DNA from: Planctomyces sp.
GTDB lineage: Bacteria; Planctomycetota; Planctomycetia; Planctomycetales; Planctomycetaceae
Assembly (NCBI GenBank): GCA_016795105.1
Contig: JAEUIH010000020.1
Location: 1-64,000, forward strand
Direction: 5' to 3'
Length of the DNA stretch: 64,000 nucleotides
Shown here: piece after piece, positions 34,692 to 44,200 of the stretch
Layout: every line of letters begins with the position of its first letter
Position numbering within the stretch: position 1 is the first letter of the stretch
Program-made: the position numbers and the translations under genes
The notes under the pieces: model-generated
What the model was told of the DNA's origin: nothing
Seen by the model: only the letters and a program-made list of their open reading frames with translations
Databases searched by the model: none

Positions 34692-35252
34692 ATGAGGCTG
34701 CGGGTTCTTTCGATCTGGTCGATCTTTAGTCCACGACTTATCCTCAGTTCTTTCGTATTGCCTCAGTTGTGTGTTGTGCTGTTTGGGGTGTCGTCCGCGA
34801 TTTGTGTCGTGAAATCTCTGACGGCCGCAGATACCCGTTTGTCGGCCGATACGATTGCAATGTGGTCCTCAGTGATGATGGTGTGGGGGTTCTTTGCAGT
34901 TGGATTGACGCTGGCAGCTATTGCTGTGACAGGCCATGTGCAAGGGCGGGCGTTTTGGGTTGTTATCGGATGCTGTCTATCAGGGGCCTTGCTGTTGCTG
35001 GCGGCGACACAGTGTTCAAAGGACTGCTGTATCAAGCGGGTTGGCGCAGAGAATTCGGGCGGCGATCAGGAATTCTCTTCATTCGTGAGTACTCATGATT
35101 GCCTGCAAATCCCGGGTTTCCTGTTACTGACTGCAGGACATGGAATTCAGTTCAGTAGTGTTGTGGCAGTTCGACGTCAGCGTGGCAGGACGGGATCCGG
35201 TTCGAGTAAGCGTTCCGCAGGCAAATCTGAGCTAAGAACAAAGGGTCACTGA
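34692..35252 (+). CDS. Hypothetical membrane protein
   Basis: 186 residues, not recognised. Three hydrophobic segments are visible (about 12-40, 58-82, 90-107), then a Cys-containing region (ATQCSKDCCIKRVG), a fourth weaker hydrophobic stretch and a basic Ser/Arg/Lys tail. The start at 34692 is chosen because AGGAGG lies six bases upstream; an in-frame ATG nine codons earlier precedes that site. It is a single gene flanked by a REP element and the convergent surface-protein gene. Confidence 0.55.
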   Translation: MRLRVLSIWSIFSPRLILSSFVLPQLCVVLFGVSSAICVVKSLTAADTRLSADTIAMWSSVMMVWGFFAVGLTLAAIAVTGHVQGRAFWVVIGCCLSGALLLLAATQCSKDCCIKRVGAENSGGDQEFSSFVSTHDCLQIPGFLLLTAGHGIQFSSVVAVRRQRGRTGSGSSKRSAGKSELRTKGH

Positions 35253-35296
35253 GTTCCGGAACGCGGGTTGGTGTTTACGATCATGACCGCAGAACA

Positions 35297-35322
35297 GCAG
35301 CCGCGTCGATGGACGCGGCTGC
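35297..35322. terminator. Strong hairpin between convergent genes
   Basis: Perfect 11-bp GC-rich stem GCAGCCGCGTC/GACGCGGCTGC with loop GATG. It lies 45 nt past the hypothetical membrane protein and 36 nt past the minus-strand surface protein. There is no T-tract on either strand, so a bidirectional, possibly factor-assisted terminator is likely. Confidence 0.55.
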
Positions 35323-35357
35323 GTTTCACGGGTAGAGCGTTGTCGACAGAAAGTGGC

Positions 35358-38300
35358 CTACAGGCCCACCTCCAGTTGCTTGATGGCATTCAGGCTGTTC
35401 TTTCCATCTCCATCATTGACCGAGAAGACGATCGATCGAGTCAGGAGAGAAGGCGAAGCGCTGGTGTTGAAGAAGCCGATTCGTCTCGCCAGTTTCTGTG
35501 CAGCAGCGGGAGTAGCATTGTTGTTGAACAGGATTCGCAGAGGCGCGTTTGAGGTGAAGCCACCGGTGTAAGTACCGATGACAATCCCCTCATAGAGCAC
35601 ACTGGTGCCAGCGAGGTTGATCTGCCCCGCTCCATTACCTTCGGCAATGATCGTGAGACGATCGGTGGTCTGTTTGTTGGTGGAGAGCGAGATGAGGAGA
35701 AATCCACCGGCGAAATCTGCTGAGTCAACATCTTCAACCGTGATCGCATCGTCAATCACAGTCGCTCCGCCACCCGCGGTATAACTGCTGTTTCCGGCGG
35801 ATGTGGTGATGACCGGTGCATCATTGACGCCCGTGACTTCGATGATTCGGTCGGCGTGATTACTGATGCCTCCGGAACCATCAGTCAAAGACAGTCGGAC
35901 GGTGCGAGCGGAATTCGCGGTATTTCCAACGATGCTGAACGTCAGGTTTCTCATCAGAGCGCGAGTTGCAATGACTGACGCGTTTTCGTTGAGAGAGATG
36001 ACAAGATCGCTGCCATTCTGACCGCCGGAAACTGTACCGATGACGACCGTCGTTCCTCCGATGCCGTAAGTGACATTGGCTCCATCGAGATTGATTCGGC
36101 CGTTCCCTGCACCCTGGTTACGAATGCCAAGCTGATCAGCACCCGTGGCTCCGGCAATCAGAGATACGGTCAGCGTGCCTCCGTTGAAGTATGGTGAGTC
36201 AGGATCCGCAACTGTCGCAGCGCTGGCAATCAGCACTGGAATTGCGTCTTCGCTGTATTTCACCGAGAGGCCACCGTTTGTGATTACAGGGCTATCGTTG
36301 GTTACCGAAACTTCAATCTGTCTGGTGGCGGCGGTGCTTGACTTACCGTCACCATCATTGACGACAAAGCTCACGGTTCTTGTCAGTTCCGTCGCATTCA
36401 GGCCAGCGTTGTGGAACGCGATTCTTCGAGCCAGTTGCTGAACGGCTTCAGGTGTCGCGCTGGCGTTGAGAGTCACGATGAGTGGGTTGCTGGTTGTGAA
36501 CCCGCCCGTGAACGTTCCAATGGGAATGCCTCCATACAGGACGGTGTTTCCGGAAACGTTGATCTGTCCTTCAGCGTCTCCTTCGACAAGGATAGAGAGT
36601 CGATCCGTTGTCTGGCGATTCACCGTGATTGTCACGGTGAGTCTGCCGAGGTCAAAATCCGGAGAGTCAGAGTCAGCAACCGTGACACTGGAATCAATCA
36701 CCACAGGTGCAGTATTTTCGACGTACAGGGCGTTGCCTTCTCCGGTCACAACCACGGGACCATCGTTCACCGGCGTGACGGCGATGACTCGAAGTGCAGC
36801 ATCACTGATTTCTCCATCTCCATCGGCAACGACAAATCGTACAGAGCGTTCTTCGCTTCCCGGGTCATCTGAGAGATTTCGGAAAGCGATTCGACGCATC
36901 AGCAGTCGGGTTGTTGAGGGTGTAGCAGCGGATGTCAGAGACACGACGAGTGGTTCACCATTGGTCCCACCGGTCCATGTACCGAGAATGACGGTTCCTC
37001 CTCCGGTGACTCCGAGTGTAATCGTGTCGCCACTGACTCCAATCTGATTTTTTCCGGTGCCCTGATGAAGAATGATGAGTTCGTCGGCAGGATGTGCATG
37101 GATTGGGATATCGGCCCGCAGCTGACCACCTTCAAAGTTTGATGAGTCTGCATCCGTCAGAGCAGGATTCGCATCCACAATTCGGGGAGCCGACTGTTCA
37201 GTGTAGAGGAGTTCTCCCTCTGTCGTGTTGATCACCGGAGCAAGTCCGAGATTGACAGAGAAGTAGTAAGTCACATCGCCACTGCTGACGACGGTTCCCT
37301 CACCTCCATCCGGGATGATGCCGAATGCTTCGAAGGTCACCGCATAGACGCCGGTTGCAGTGAACGCCATATCAAAGTGGGAATGTGTACCTGTTTCGAG
37401 GAGGAGTACATCGGCTTCACTGATTCCATTTGAGGACGTCAGGTATGGTGTTGGAGTTCCGAAGGAGTCAGTACTCCAGAGCGAATAGAATCCCGGTCCG
37501 CTGACGGACTTCAGACGGAGGCTGATTTCGTTTCCGACAAATGTACCGTCCGGAATTTCTTCGGTTGCAATTCCAAGGAACGGAAGAGAGGGATTCTGGA
37601 CAGACGGAAGAACGTAGATAGTCGAACCTCCGGCAGCGCCCAGGAACGAGAAGTCCGGACTTTCCGGGGCCGGAGCTGCGGATGACGGTCCGAGCTGAAT
37701 CAGGATTTCGTCGGGACTGTATTCGATCCCGCCGTGTTCTTCTTCGTGACCTTCTTCATGGGCGTGCTCTTCACCTTCAACATGAACATGCAGATCCCAT
37801 GCACCATCTTCGAAGGCCAGGCCAAGGTCAGCATGATCCTTTGTCAGGCCCGCAATGAACTGCGGAAGGCCGGAGACTTCCGTCAGAAATGATTCACTGG
37901 ATTGAAAGCCATTGGCATCTGTCACCGTAACTGTGATCGTTGTTGAGCCTACCTGATCCAGTACGGAGGTGAGCTGAATCGTTCGGTTTGCACCGCTTCC
38001 GCCAAGAATAATGTTCTCTTGAGGGATCACACCTGGATTGGAAGTAGATACTGTGACGACCAGATCTTCGGCAGCTGTCAGATCGTCAGCAACCGTGAAT
38101 GGAATCGCTCCAGTTGAGTACCCTTCGACAATAACACGGTCGGCGATCTCTGAGATTGTTGGTGCGGAGTTACCGTCGTTGTCAGTGATTGTCAGAACAG
38201 TGCTCGTGATACTGCCGAGCAAGCCATTGGCATCGCCTTCAACGCCTGTGAGGTAGTCGTTTAGATTCTCTGGTGTGGGAGCTGTCAATTCAAGGAAAAT

Positions 38301-39410
38301 TGTTTCATCGCTTTCGGTATCAGAGTCGTCCAGCATCGGAATGCTGATCGTCTTTCGAGTCTCGCCATCGAGGAATTCAATGGTTCCGGAAGCAGCCGTG
38401 TAGTCACTGCCGGAACTTGCCGTGCCATTACTCGTCGAATAGTTGACAGCTATACGACCATCGCTGCCACCGACACGAACAACGTCGATGGATGCCGTCC
38501 CGGCACTTTCGTCGACTGTATAACTGCTGGATTCGAATTCGACTTCACCGGCACTCATAACCGAGAAGTACAGCGTGAGGCTGCTACTCTGGCTATATCC
38601 CGCAAGGTTGGGCGTTGTGAGGCCATCGTCACCGAAATGGGCTGACAGACGGACATCGACTTCATATCGTCCGGGACTCGAGAACCCAAAGTTGTAGTGG
38701 GCATGTCCGTCGGAAACGATCCACAAAGCATCGTCTGCTGAGATGCCGTCTGTTGCGTCGAGGCCACTGCCGTTGGGATTCGAAACGCCGTCATTATGCG
38801 ACGACATGAAGACATTGACTGACCCAAATGAACCCGTTTGCCAGAGCGAAAACACTCCACTGCCGTCTGATCCGTCAGAATTGGTATGGCGGACATCTGC
38901 CAGGGAGACTTTGGCCCATCGCGCGTTTCCGGAGACACGCCCCTTCGACTCAATGGATGGATTGTAACGATCCACGGTGTTATTGAGCCCATAACCTGCA
39001 AAGCCAAGATACAGAAGGTCAGGGTCCTGTGACTGTGGCAGAACATAGAAACTTTGACCGGCACCCACACCGACAAAATTGTAGTCAGCACTTGCCGGTC
39101 GATTGATCGCGGAAGGTGATCCGGCATACATCAATGCGGCATCGTTCGCGTACTGGACTTCGGGAAACACATCGGAGTTACGGGGACCAATCGACCAGCT
39201 CGTTCCATCGTGCATCAGGTTAATGTCAACATGTTCCGTCGTGAGGAACGTCTGCAGCGACGATGTCAGAAGCGAGCGAGTCTCCAGTCTTTCGAGTGAG
39301 CTTACAGACTGTCGATGTCGCCTGGCTGAAGAGCGGCGACGAGTTACGTTTCGACCCAGATGGGACTTTGCCAGAAATGAACGAACGAGCGAGCGGAAAT
39401 TTTTTAGCAT
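35358..39410 (-). CDS. Giant surface protein: two choice-of-anchor-M-like domains, Calx-beta, His-rich loop, cadherin-like repeats
   Basis: 1350 residues. A basic N-terminus ends in LERLETRSLL (39-48), the motif seen at the start of many planctomycete exported giants. Residues about 55-285 and 530-730 look like choice-of-anchor-M domains (paired features: HVDINL/HADLGL, YVLPQSQDP/YVLPSVQNP, DGHAHYNFGF/TGTHSHFDMAF). A Calx-beta domain (about 290-400) and a linker domain lie between them. The second M domain contains a His/Glu-rich loop near 537-560. Four cadherin-like repeats of about 150 residues close the protein. It is third on the minus strand after the Cys/His-rich and DUF1559 genes. Capture of metal or a metal complex at the surface is inference. 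Confidence 0.72.
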   Translation of the reverse strand: MLKNFRSLVRSFLAKSHLGRNVTRRRSSARRHRQSVSSLERLETRSLLTSSLQTFLTTEHVDINLMHDGTSWSIGPRNSDVFPEVQYANDAALMYAGSPSAINRPASADYNFVGVGAGQSFYVLPQSQDPDLLYLGFAGYGLNNTVDRYNPSIESKGRVSGNARWAKVSLADVRHTNSDGSDGSGVFSLWQTGSFGSVNVFMSSHNDGVSNPNGSGLDATDGISADDALWIVSDGHAHYNFGFSSPGRYEVDVRLSAHFGDDGLTTPNLAGYSQSSSLTLYFSVMSAGEVEFESSSYTVDESAGTASIDVVRVGGSDGRIAVNYSTSNGTASSGSDYTAASGTIEFLDGETRKTISIPMLDDSDTESDETIFLELTAPTPENLNDYLTGVEGDANGLLGSITSTVLTITDNDGNSAPTISEIADRVIVEGYSTGAIPFTVADDLTAAEDLVVTVSTSNPGVIPQENIILGGSGANRTIQLTSVLDQVGSTTITVTVTDANGFQSSESFLTEVSGLPQFIAGLTKDHADLGLAFEDGAWDLHVHVEGEEHAHEEGHEEEHGGIEYSPDEILIQLGPSSAAPAPESPDFSFLGAAGGSTIYVLPSVQNPSLPFLGIATEEIPDGTFVGNEISLRLKSVSGPGFYSLWSTDSFGTPTPYLTSSNGISEADVLLLETGTHSHFDMAFTATGVYAVTFEAFGIIPDGGEGTVVSSGDVTYYFSVNLGLAPVINTTEGELLYTEQSAPRIVDANPALTDADSSNFEGGQLRADIPIHAHPADELIILHQGTGKNQIGVSGDTITLGVTGGGTVILGTWTGGTNGEPLVVSLTSAATPSTTRLLMRRIAFRNLSDDPGSEERSVRFVVADGDGEISDAALRVIAVTPVNDGPVVVTGEGNALYVENTAPVVIDSSVTVADSDSPDFDLGRLTVTITVNRQTTDRLSILVEGDAEGQINVSGNTVLYGGIPIGTFTGGFTTSNPLIVTLNASATPEAVQQLARRIAFHNAGLNATELTRTVSFVVNDGDGKSSTAATRQIEVSVTNDSPVITNGGLSVKYSEDAIPVLIASAATVADPDSPYFNGGTLTVSLIAGATGADQLGIRNQGAGNGRINLDGANVTYGIGGTTVVIGTVSGGQNGSDLVISLNENASVIATRALMRNLTFSIVGNTANSARTVRLSLTDGSGGISNHADRIIEVTGVNDAPVITTSAGNSSYTAGGGATVIDDAITVEDVDSADFAGGFLLISLSTNKQTTDRLTIIAEGNGAGQINLAGTSVLYEGIVIGTYTGGFTSNAPLRILFNNNATPAAAQKLARRIGFFNTSASPSLLTRSIVFSVNDGDGKNSLNAIKQLEVGL

Positions 39411-39520
39411 AACTCAGGGTCCAGTCTGATTTGTGAGGATAAAAATGCGACGCCGACCAGACCATCGCGAGAAATTGCTTTGAAGAACAATACCTGGTAG
39501 CCACCTTGTGGCAGGAGTAC

Positions 39521-40306
39521 TTATTGGAGTTCCGGGCAACCGTCGGGCAGTGAGAAGTTCTTTTCCTGATCCGCCCACTGCCGAACGGTAGAAGCCGGAA
39601 TCAGCTGTACATGACCATCGGCAAAGAGGTAGTTTGCATATCCAGAGTTCCGTTTCTCTGGAGCGGTTCCAGTCGACGCGCCTCCGAAGCGGTCTGGCTG
39701 GATGTCTGACAGAATGCGGTTCCATGTCAGGTTCCTGGGATTCTTGAACCAGTTTCTTGAATGTGTGTGGTCTTCCGTCGTTGAGGTTCCCTTTGAATCT
39801 GAAATCGTAAAGACCATGATGGTCCTGGATGTCGCATCAAGAGAGTTGAGACTCAGAGCTGCATTGGGCCCCTGTACACACAGATACTCGTTCAGGATGT
39901 AGCTCGTTCCCTTGTTCTCAATCCGTTCTGCTCCTTTCGGATCTTCCGGGCAAATGCGAATCCGATCCACATTTTCCAGGTAGGGAGCGATCTGATAGAT
40001 CCATGTCTCTTCAAGATTCGAAGTGCTGTGCGATGACTTAGGGAACTGGTTTTTGTGCGTCTGACAGAACTGATGAATCGCAAGTCCAATCTGGCGCATG
40101 TTGTTGGCGCATTCTGTACGTCGCGCGGATTCTCGGGCCTTTTGCAGAGCTGGTAGTGTGATTGCCAAAAGAATACCAATCACAGCAATCACGATCAGCA
40201 GCTCGATAAGTGAAAATCCGGCATGGCGGACTTGCTGGTGAGACCCGGATGATTGGCGAGCGGCTTGGGTTCCTGAACGTTGATTCCCTGACGAGGTGGA
40301 TTCCAT
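39521..40306 (-). CDS. DUF1559-type pseudopilin (prepilin-like)
   Basis: 261 residues with a type II pseudopilin N-terminus: prepilin site [29 protein letters not shown] near residue 29, methylated-Phe type with Glu5. [16 protein letters not shown] follows, and the ending [13 protein letters not shown] corresponds to the H-X9-DG region, with the leading His not conserved. The start at 40306 has AAGGAG nine bases upstream; the frame is open for 67 more codons but those lack a ribosome site. It is placed between the Cys/His-rich secreted protein and the giant surface protein. Confidence 0.85.
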   Translation of the reverse strand: MESTSSGNQRSGTQAARQSSGSHQQVRHAGFSLIELLIVIAVIGILLAITLPALQKARESARRTECANNMRQIGLAIHQFCQTHKNQFPKSSHSTSNLEETWIYQIAPYLENVDRIRICPEDPKGAERIENKGTSYILNEYLCVQGPNAALSLNSLDATSRTIMVFTISDSKGTSTTEDHTHSRNWFKNPRNLTWNRILSDIQPDRFGGASTGTAPEKRNSGYANYLFADGHVQLIPASTVRQWADQEKNFSLPDGCPELQ

Positions 40307-40650
40307 GCTGTTGTGCTCCTTCGATTCTGTGGAAGATGACTTCAAACTCAATGACTGATCAGGGAAACTAAGGCCGTGAAGGCGAGGTCTGGCTGAACCA
40401 GAAGAGTCTGGGTGGCTCAGAAGGTGTGCGGGCTCCGCTGCGAATTCAGATGCAAGAGGACTGGTCGGTTCCCAAAACGCTCTGTTTCCGCAGCGGAGTG
40501 TGCACAACTCGCAACAACCTTCGCAGCATGTCTCATCGGTGTTGGCTGAAGACCTGTGCCGAACTGCGGGGATCCGAAGTCTGAAAAACAGATCCGGATA
40601 CTCTCCGATACGACATCTTCAAAAAGAATGCCACGAGAACGCTGCCAACA
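40307..40650. other. Spacer inside the minus-strand envelope locus
   Basis: 344 bp between the Cys/His-rich gene and the DUF1559 gene. It holds an inverted pair, 'gggctccgctgcg' (near 40429) and 'cgcagcggag' (near 40489). No gene or TGCA-type dyad was seen. Confidence 0.4.
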
Positions 40651-41097
40651 TCAGCCGCAGGGCGGGCCTCTGGAAGCGATTCGAATCATGCTGGCTCGCG
40701 GAGATGGCAACCAGCAGCAAACATGGATTCGTTCGGTCTGGCTGACAGCAATCGCGGATACTCTGGCCGCAACGATTCCGGAGAGTTGCGTGATCAGGTC
40801 ACAGACGGGGCACGAGTGCGGGTCTGACTCATCAGGGGATTCGTTCGGCGAGTCATCGCGATCAGAGCCAGACTCAGTGTCTGAACCGGAAAGCTCGGTT
40901 GCAGATTTTCCACAGTGGTGACCACAACGACAGAGGGGCTGCTCAGGGTGCTTCCCATCGAGGTTGTCGTCGACCGAAGCGCCAGACGCGTGCCGATGCG
41001 GACAGCAGTTGTGGTGAACTGCGTCAGCGAAAGTCCAGACCAGCATGCAAAGAAAGCAGAGACTGGTCGGCAAAACGCGTGTGAGTGCGCAATGCAT
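40651..41097 (-). CDS. Secreted Cys/His-rich small protein
   Basis: 148 residues, family not recognised. A signal peptide ends near FADA-VHH (residue 26). The mature part carries HHNCCPHRH, then CRCGHHCG, an acidic Ser/Asp stretch, HSCPVCDL, and CC and C near the end: over ten Cys and many His, an obvious metal-binding composition. The start at 41097 gives the clean signal peptide; the frame runs on to a GTG inside the TGCA dyad at 41233-41249, which favours that dyad being promoter. Its setting (CobN-like machine upstream, candidate Zur box) suggests a zinc- or haem-handling role, which is inference. Confidence 0.6.
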   Translation of the reverse strand: MHCALTRVLPTSLCFLCMLVWTFADAVHHNCCPHRHASGASVDDNLDGKHPEQPLCRCGHHCGKSATELSGSDTESGSDRDDSPNESPDESDPHSCPVCDLITQLSGIVAARVSAIAVSQTERIHVCCWLPSPRASMIRIASRGPPCG

Positions 41098-41232
41098 GCG
41101 TGTGAAAATTCGTCTATTGAAAGATTTCGACCGACCAGTCGTAACCTCGATTCTATGAACCGGCGAAGTTGGGTCAAGAAACATTTGTGGTTGTCTGGGT
41201 AACTTTGCACTGATTTTGCAAAAGCGGGTTAA

Positions 41233-41249
41233 TTGCATTTGTATATGCA
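41233..41249 (-). promoter_or_regulatory. Candidate Zur box A
   Basis: TTGCATTTGTATATGCA, with TGCA-N8-TGCA symmetry and a TGCATA half-site on the minus strand. It lies 136 bp before the Cys/His-rich gene and 17 bp past the CobN stop codon. It resembles the dyads at 47705, 57159 and 60153. Confidence 0.45.
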
Positions 41250-41266
41250 CCTCAGTCTCTGACAGG

Positions 41267-44200
41267 CTAACGAGAGGCTGCGAGGTTTCCTGAGAAAGTC
41301 CTCCTGAGGGATTCGGAAATCAGGGCTGTCGAACAAAGCAGAAGGCAAAGCAGCAGGACGCCCCACGCAGGCTGTTCCTGATCGTTCCTGCTGGCTGTTT
41401 CTTTGACTTCCTCCTGAACTTCTTCCATTTGAATACCGGTCACTTCCGGGAGTGGGTTTGACGGCTGGAGAGTTGAGTTGAGGGAGGCTTGATACTGTGA
41501 CTGAAGTTCCGGGCTGCCCGAAGTGCCAGGTGCATTTAGTTGTTGCAGCAGGAACTCATGAAGAGACTGATTTCCGCAGGTTTCATAAGAGCACGCTGCG
41601 CCATGCTTCACGACGAGTTCCGCATGCAGTGATGCGATATTCTGCAGGACAGACGGATCCGGGCTCCAATATCCTTTACGAGCTGTTTCGAGCATTACGG
41701 AGGTCATATCCTGCAGAGCGTACGGATTCCTGTCTTCGAAGTACTCTCTCATGTTCAGGTCGTGTTTATCCTGCACATAGACCTGATAGGTTTCATCCCA
41801 CATATCCTGTTTGATGGCTGCTGGCTGCATCACATTCCAGCCGTACATGTTTCGTACTGTTTCTGTGAGTGCTGCTGCTGCGGTGGGGCCCTCTTTCTGC
41901 ATTCCTTTAATGAAAGCGGGGTTCCAGAGAGTGGTTCTGGCTTCTTCACGAATGGCGCCGATTGACGTTGTGACTCGGGCTTTTCCGGGCTGGCGCTGAT
42001 CGCTGAAGTACCCGGTCGGATCAACTCCCGTCTTTTCGCGGACTGCGAGCGTGATTCCACCCATGAATTCATAGACATGGTCGAGCGACATTGGGCCCCA
42101 GGTGTTTGATGATCGAGGATGAACGACGACTTCGACACCCTGCAGCTGGGCTTCCAGCAATCCCGGCACAACGGTCCCCCAGCGATCTCCGTCTCTATAA
42201 ACGCCCGACATATTGTTGATGTACCGATCGGCTACTTCACTGGATTGTTCCCACGAGTCTCCTTTTTCAACCATGCCCATGATCTGAGTGCCATAGCTGC
42301 TGTTCGACGCCGAGCCGAAGATTCTGGCAGTGGAAAAGTCACGAGCATCTCTGGCTGAAACGCCACTGGCTTTGAGAGTCTTCTCTGTTTCTTCGGATCC
42401 TTCACGTACAAAATTGGGGAATTCCTCCGGCCCCAGAGCGCTGACAATCTGAACGGCTTTGTCGATCAGGCTGATTCGAGATGCTGCAGCATCTCGAAAC
42501 TGCCCGGAGGTTTGTACGAGCACATCGATTCGAGGTCGGCCGAGTTCCGTTGCCGGAATGATTTCCACATCATGTACAACACCGCGAGAATTCCAGACGG
42601 GCCGCATTCCCATAAGAAACAGGATCTGAGCGATACCGGTGCCCTTGCTGCGAATGAACTCTCCGCCCCATAGTGAAATGGCCACCTGTTTCGGGTATTG
42701 TCCGCCGTTCGAAGAGCGATGTGCTTTTAACATCTCATCGGTAAGACGCATACCAACACGCCAGGCCTCCTGAGAGGGCGTTTGTTCTGCATTGATCGAA
42801 AACAGATTTCTGCCAGTCGGAATTGACGACGGATTGACGATCGGATCTCCGCCGCTGGATGGTTCGATGTATTCCGTATTCAACGCACCAACAATTCGGT
42901 TCAACTCCTCGGAGGGTGAGCTTCGGAGCCGAACGGCATTCTGTTCCATGTTCTGCAGGAGTTGATAGAGCTTCCTGCGAACTTTCGGGTCGGCGTTGAG
43001 CCTGGCTTTGAGGTCTTCAACATCTGCATAGAATCGAGGCGATTTCTCCTCAGCGTTATCAGGTGGTGTCACGGATTCATCTGTATTCAGAGACGTCAGT
43101 ACTGGTTGAGCCCATCTGTGAGCAACAGTGTTACCGGACTGAAGCGACGATTGTGAATTGGTCGCGGGCACCGATCGGCTTCGAGGACGGGCAGGCTGCT
43201 GATCACTTGCAGGGTCGGCAGCACTGTTTGCTCCGGCATCACCGTCTGCTCCGGCAGCACCATTCGCGCCGGCAGAGTTACCACGCGCACCTGCGCCCGC
43301 AGAACCGGGGCGTCCGCCGGTTTTTGTTGGTCCAGACCAGGCATCCGGTGCGTTTTCCGCGGCTTCCTGCCTGTCAAATTCTTTTCGTTCATCCTCTGTG
43401 AACAGCAGCGAAGCCGAGATTGTTCCGGAGAGCGCGTCATTGACGAGCTGAGTCGTGAGTTCCATCTGATATTCGCGAGGGTCTCCGGCATCATCAAGCT
43501 GTACAGCCTGGACGATTTGTTCAACTCCCTGATCTCCCACCATTGCAGAGACCGTTTTTTGAATCTGATCGTCGTTCAGTTCACGTCCAATGACGTGCAG
43601 ACCATCTGTCACGCTTTGATCTTTAAGCTGATGAATGTAGTTATGGACAGCCGTCAGTTCGTCTTCCGAGAGCAGTCTTTGCGCAAGGGCTTCTTCATCG
43701 AGTCCCAGATCGACTGCCAGCTTCAGCTCTCGAACGAGATTCGTGGCTGAGCGAAGCGTTTCTTCACGGAGCAGAGGGTCCTCAATCTGTTCCCAGTCAT
43801 GAATTTTGTCATGCAGCAGGGACAATTCGCCATAGAGTCCTGCTTCCATAAACGGAGGAGTGAGGTGTGAAACGATGACAGCGTTAGAGCGACGTTTCGC
43901 CACGAGAGCCTCACCAACATTATTGATGACATATGGGTAAATGTGAGGGATGTCTCCGATCAGAATCTGTGGCCAGCAGTCGCGGCTCAGGCAGTTTGAT
44001 TTGCCGTACGTGAATTCGAGGGAGCCGTGAGTCCCAAAGTGCAGGATCGCGTCGGCTTTAAAGCCATATCGAGCCCACAGGTAAGCACCCAGATAAAAGT
44101 GCGGGACGGCCTGATCCGTACCATGAATGGAACTGATCTCGTCTTCTCCCTCGTCTCCGCCGCCGACAGTTGGCTGCGGCATGATGACAATTTTTCCAAG

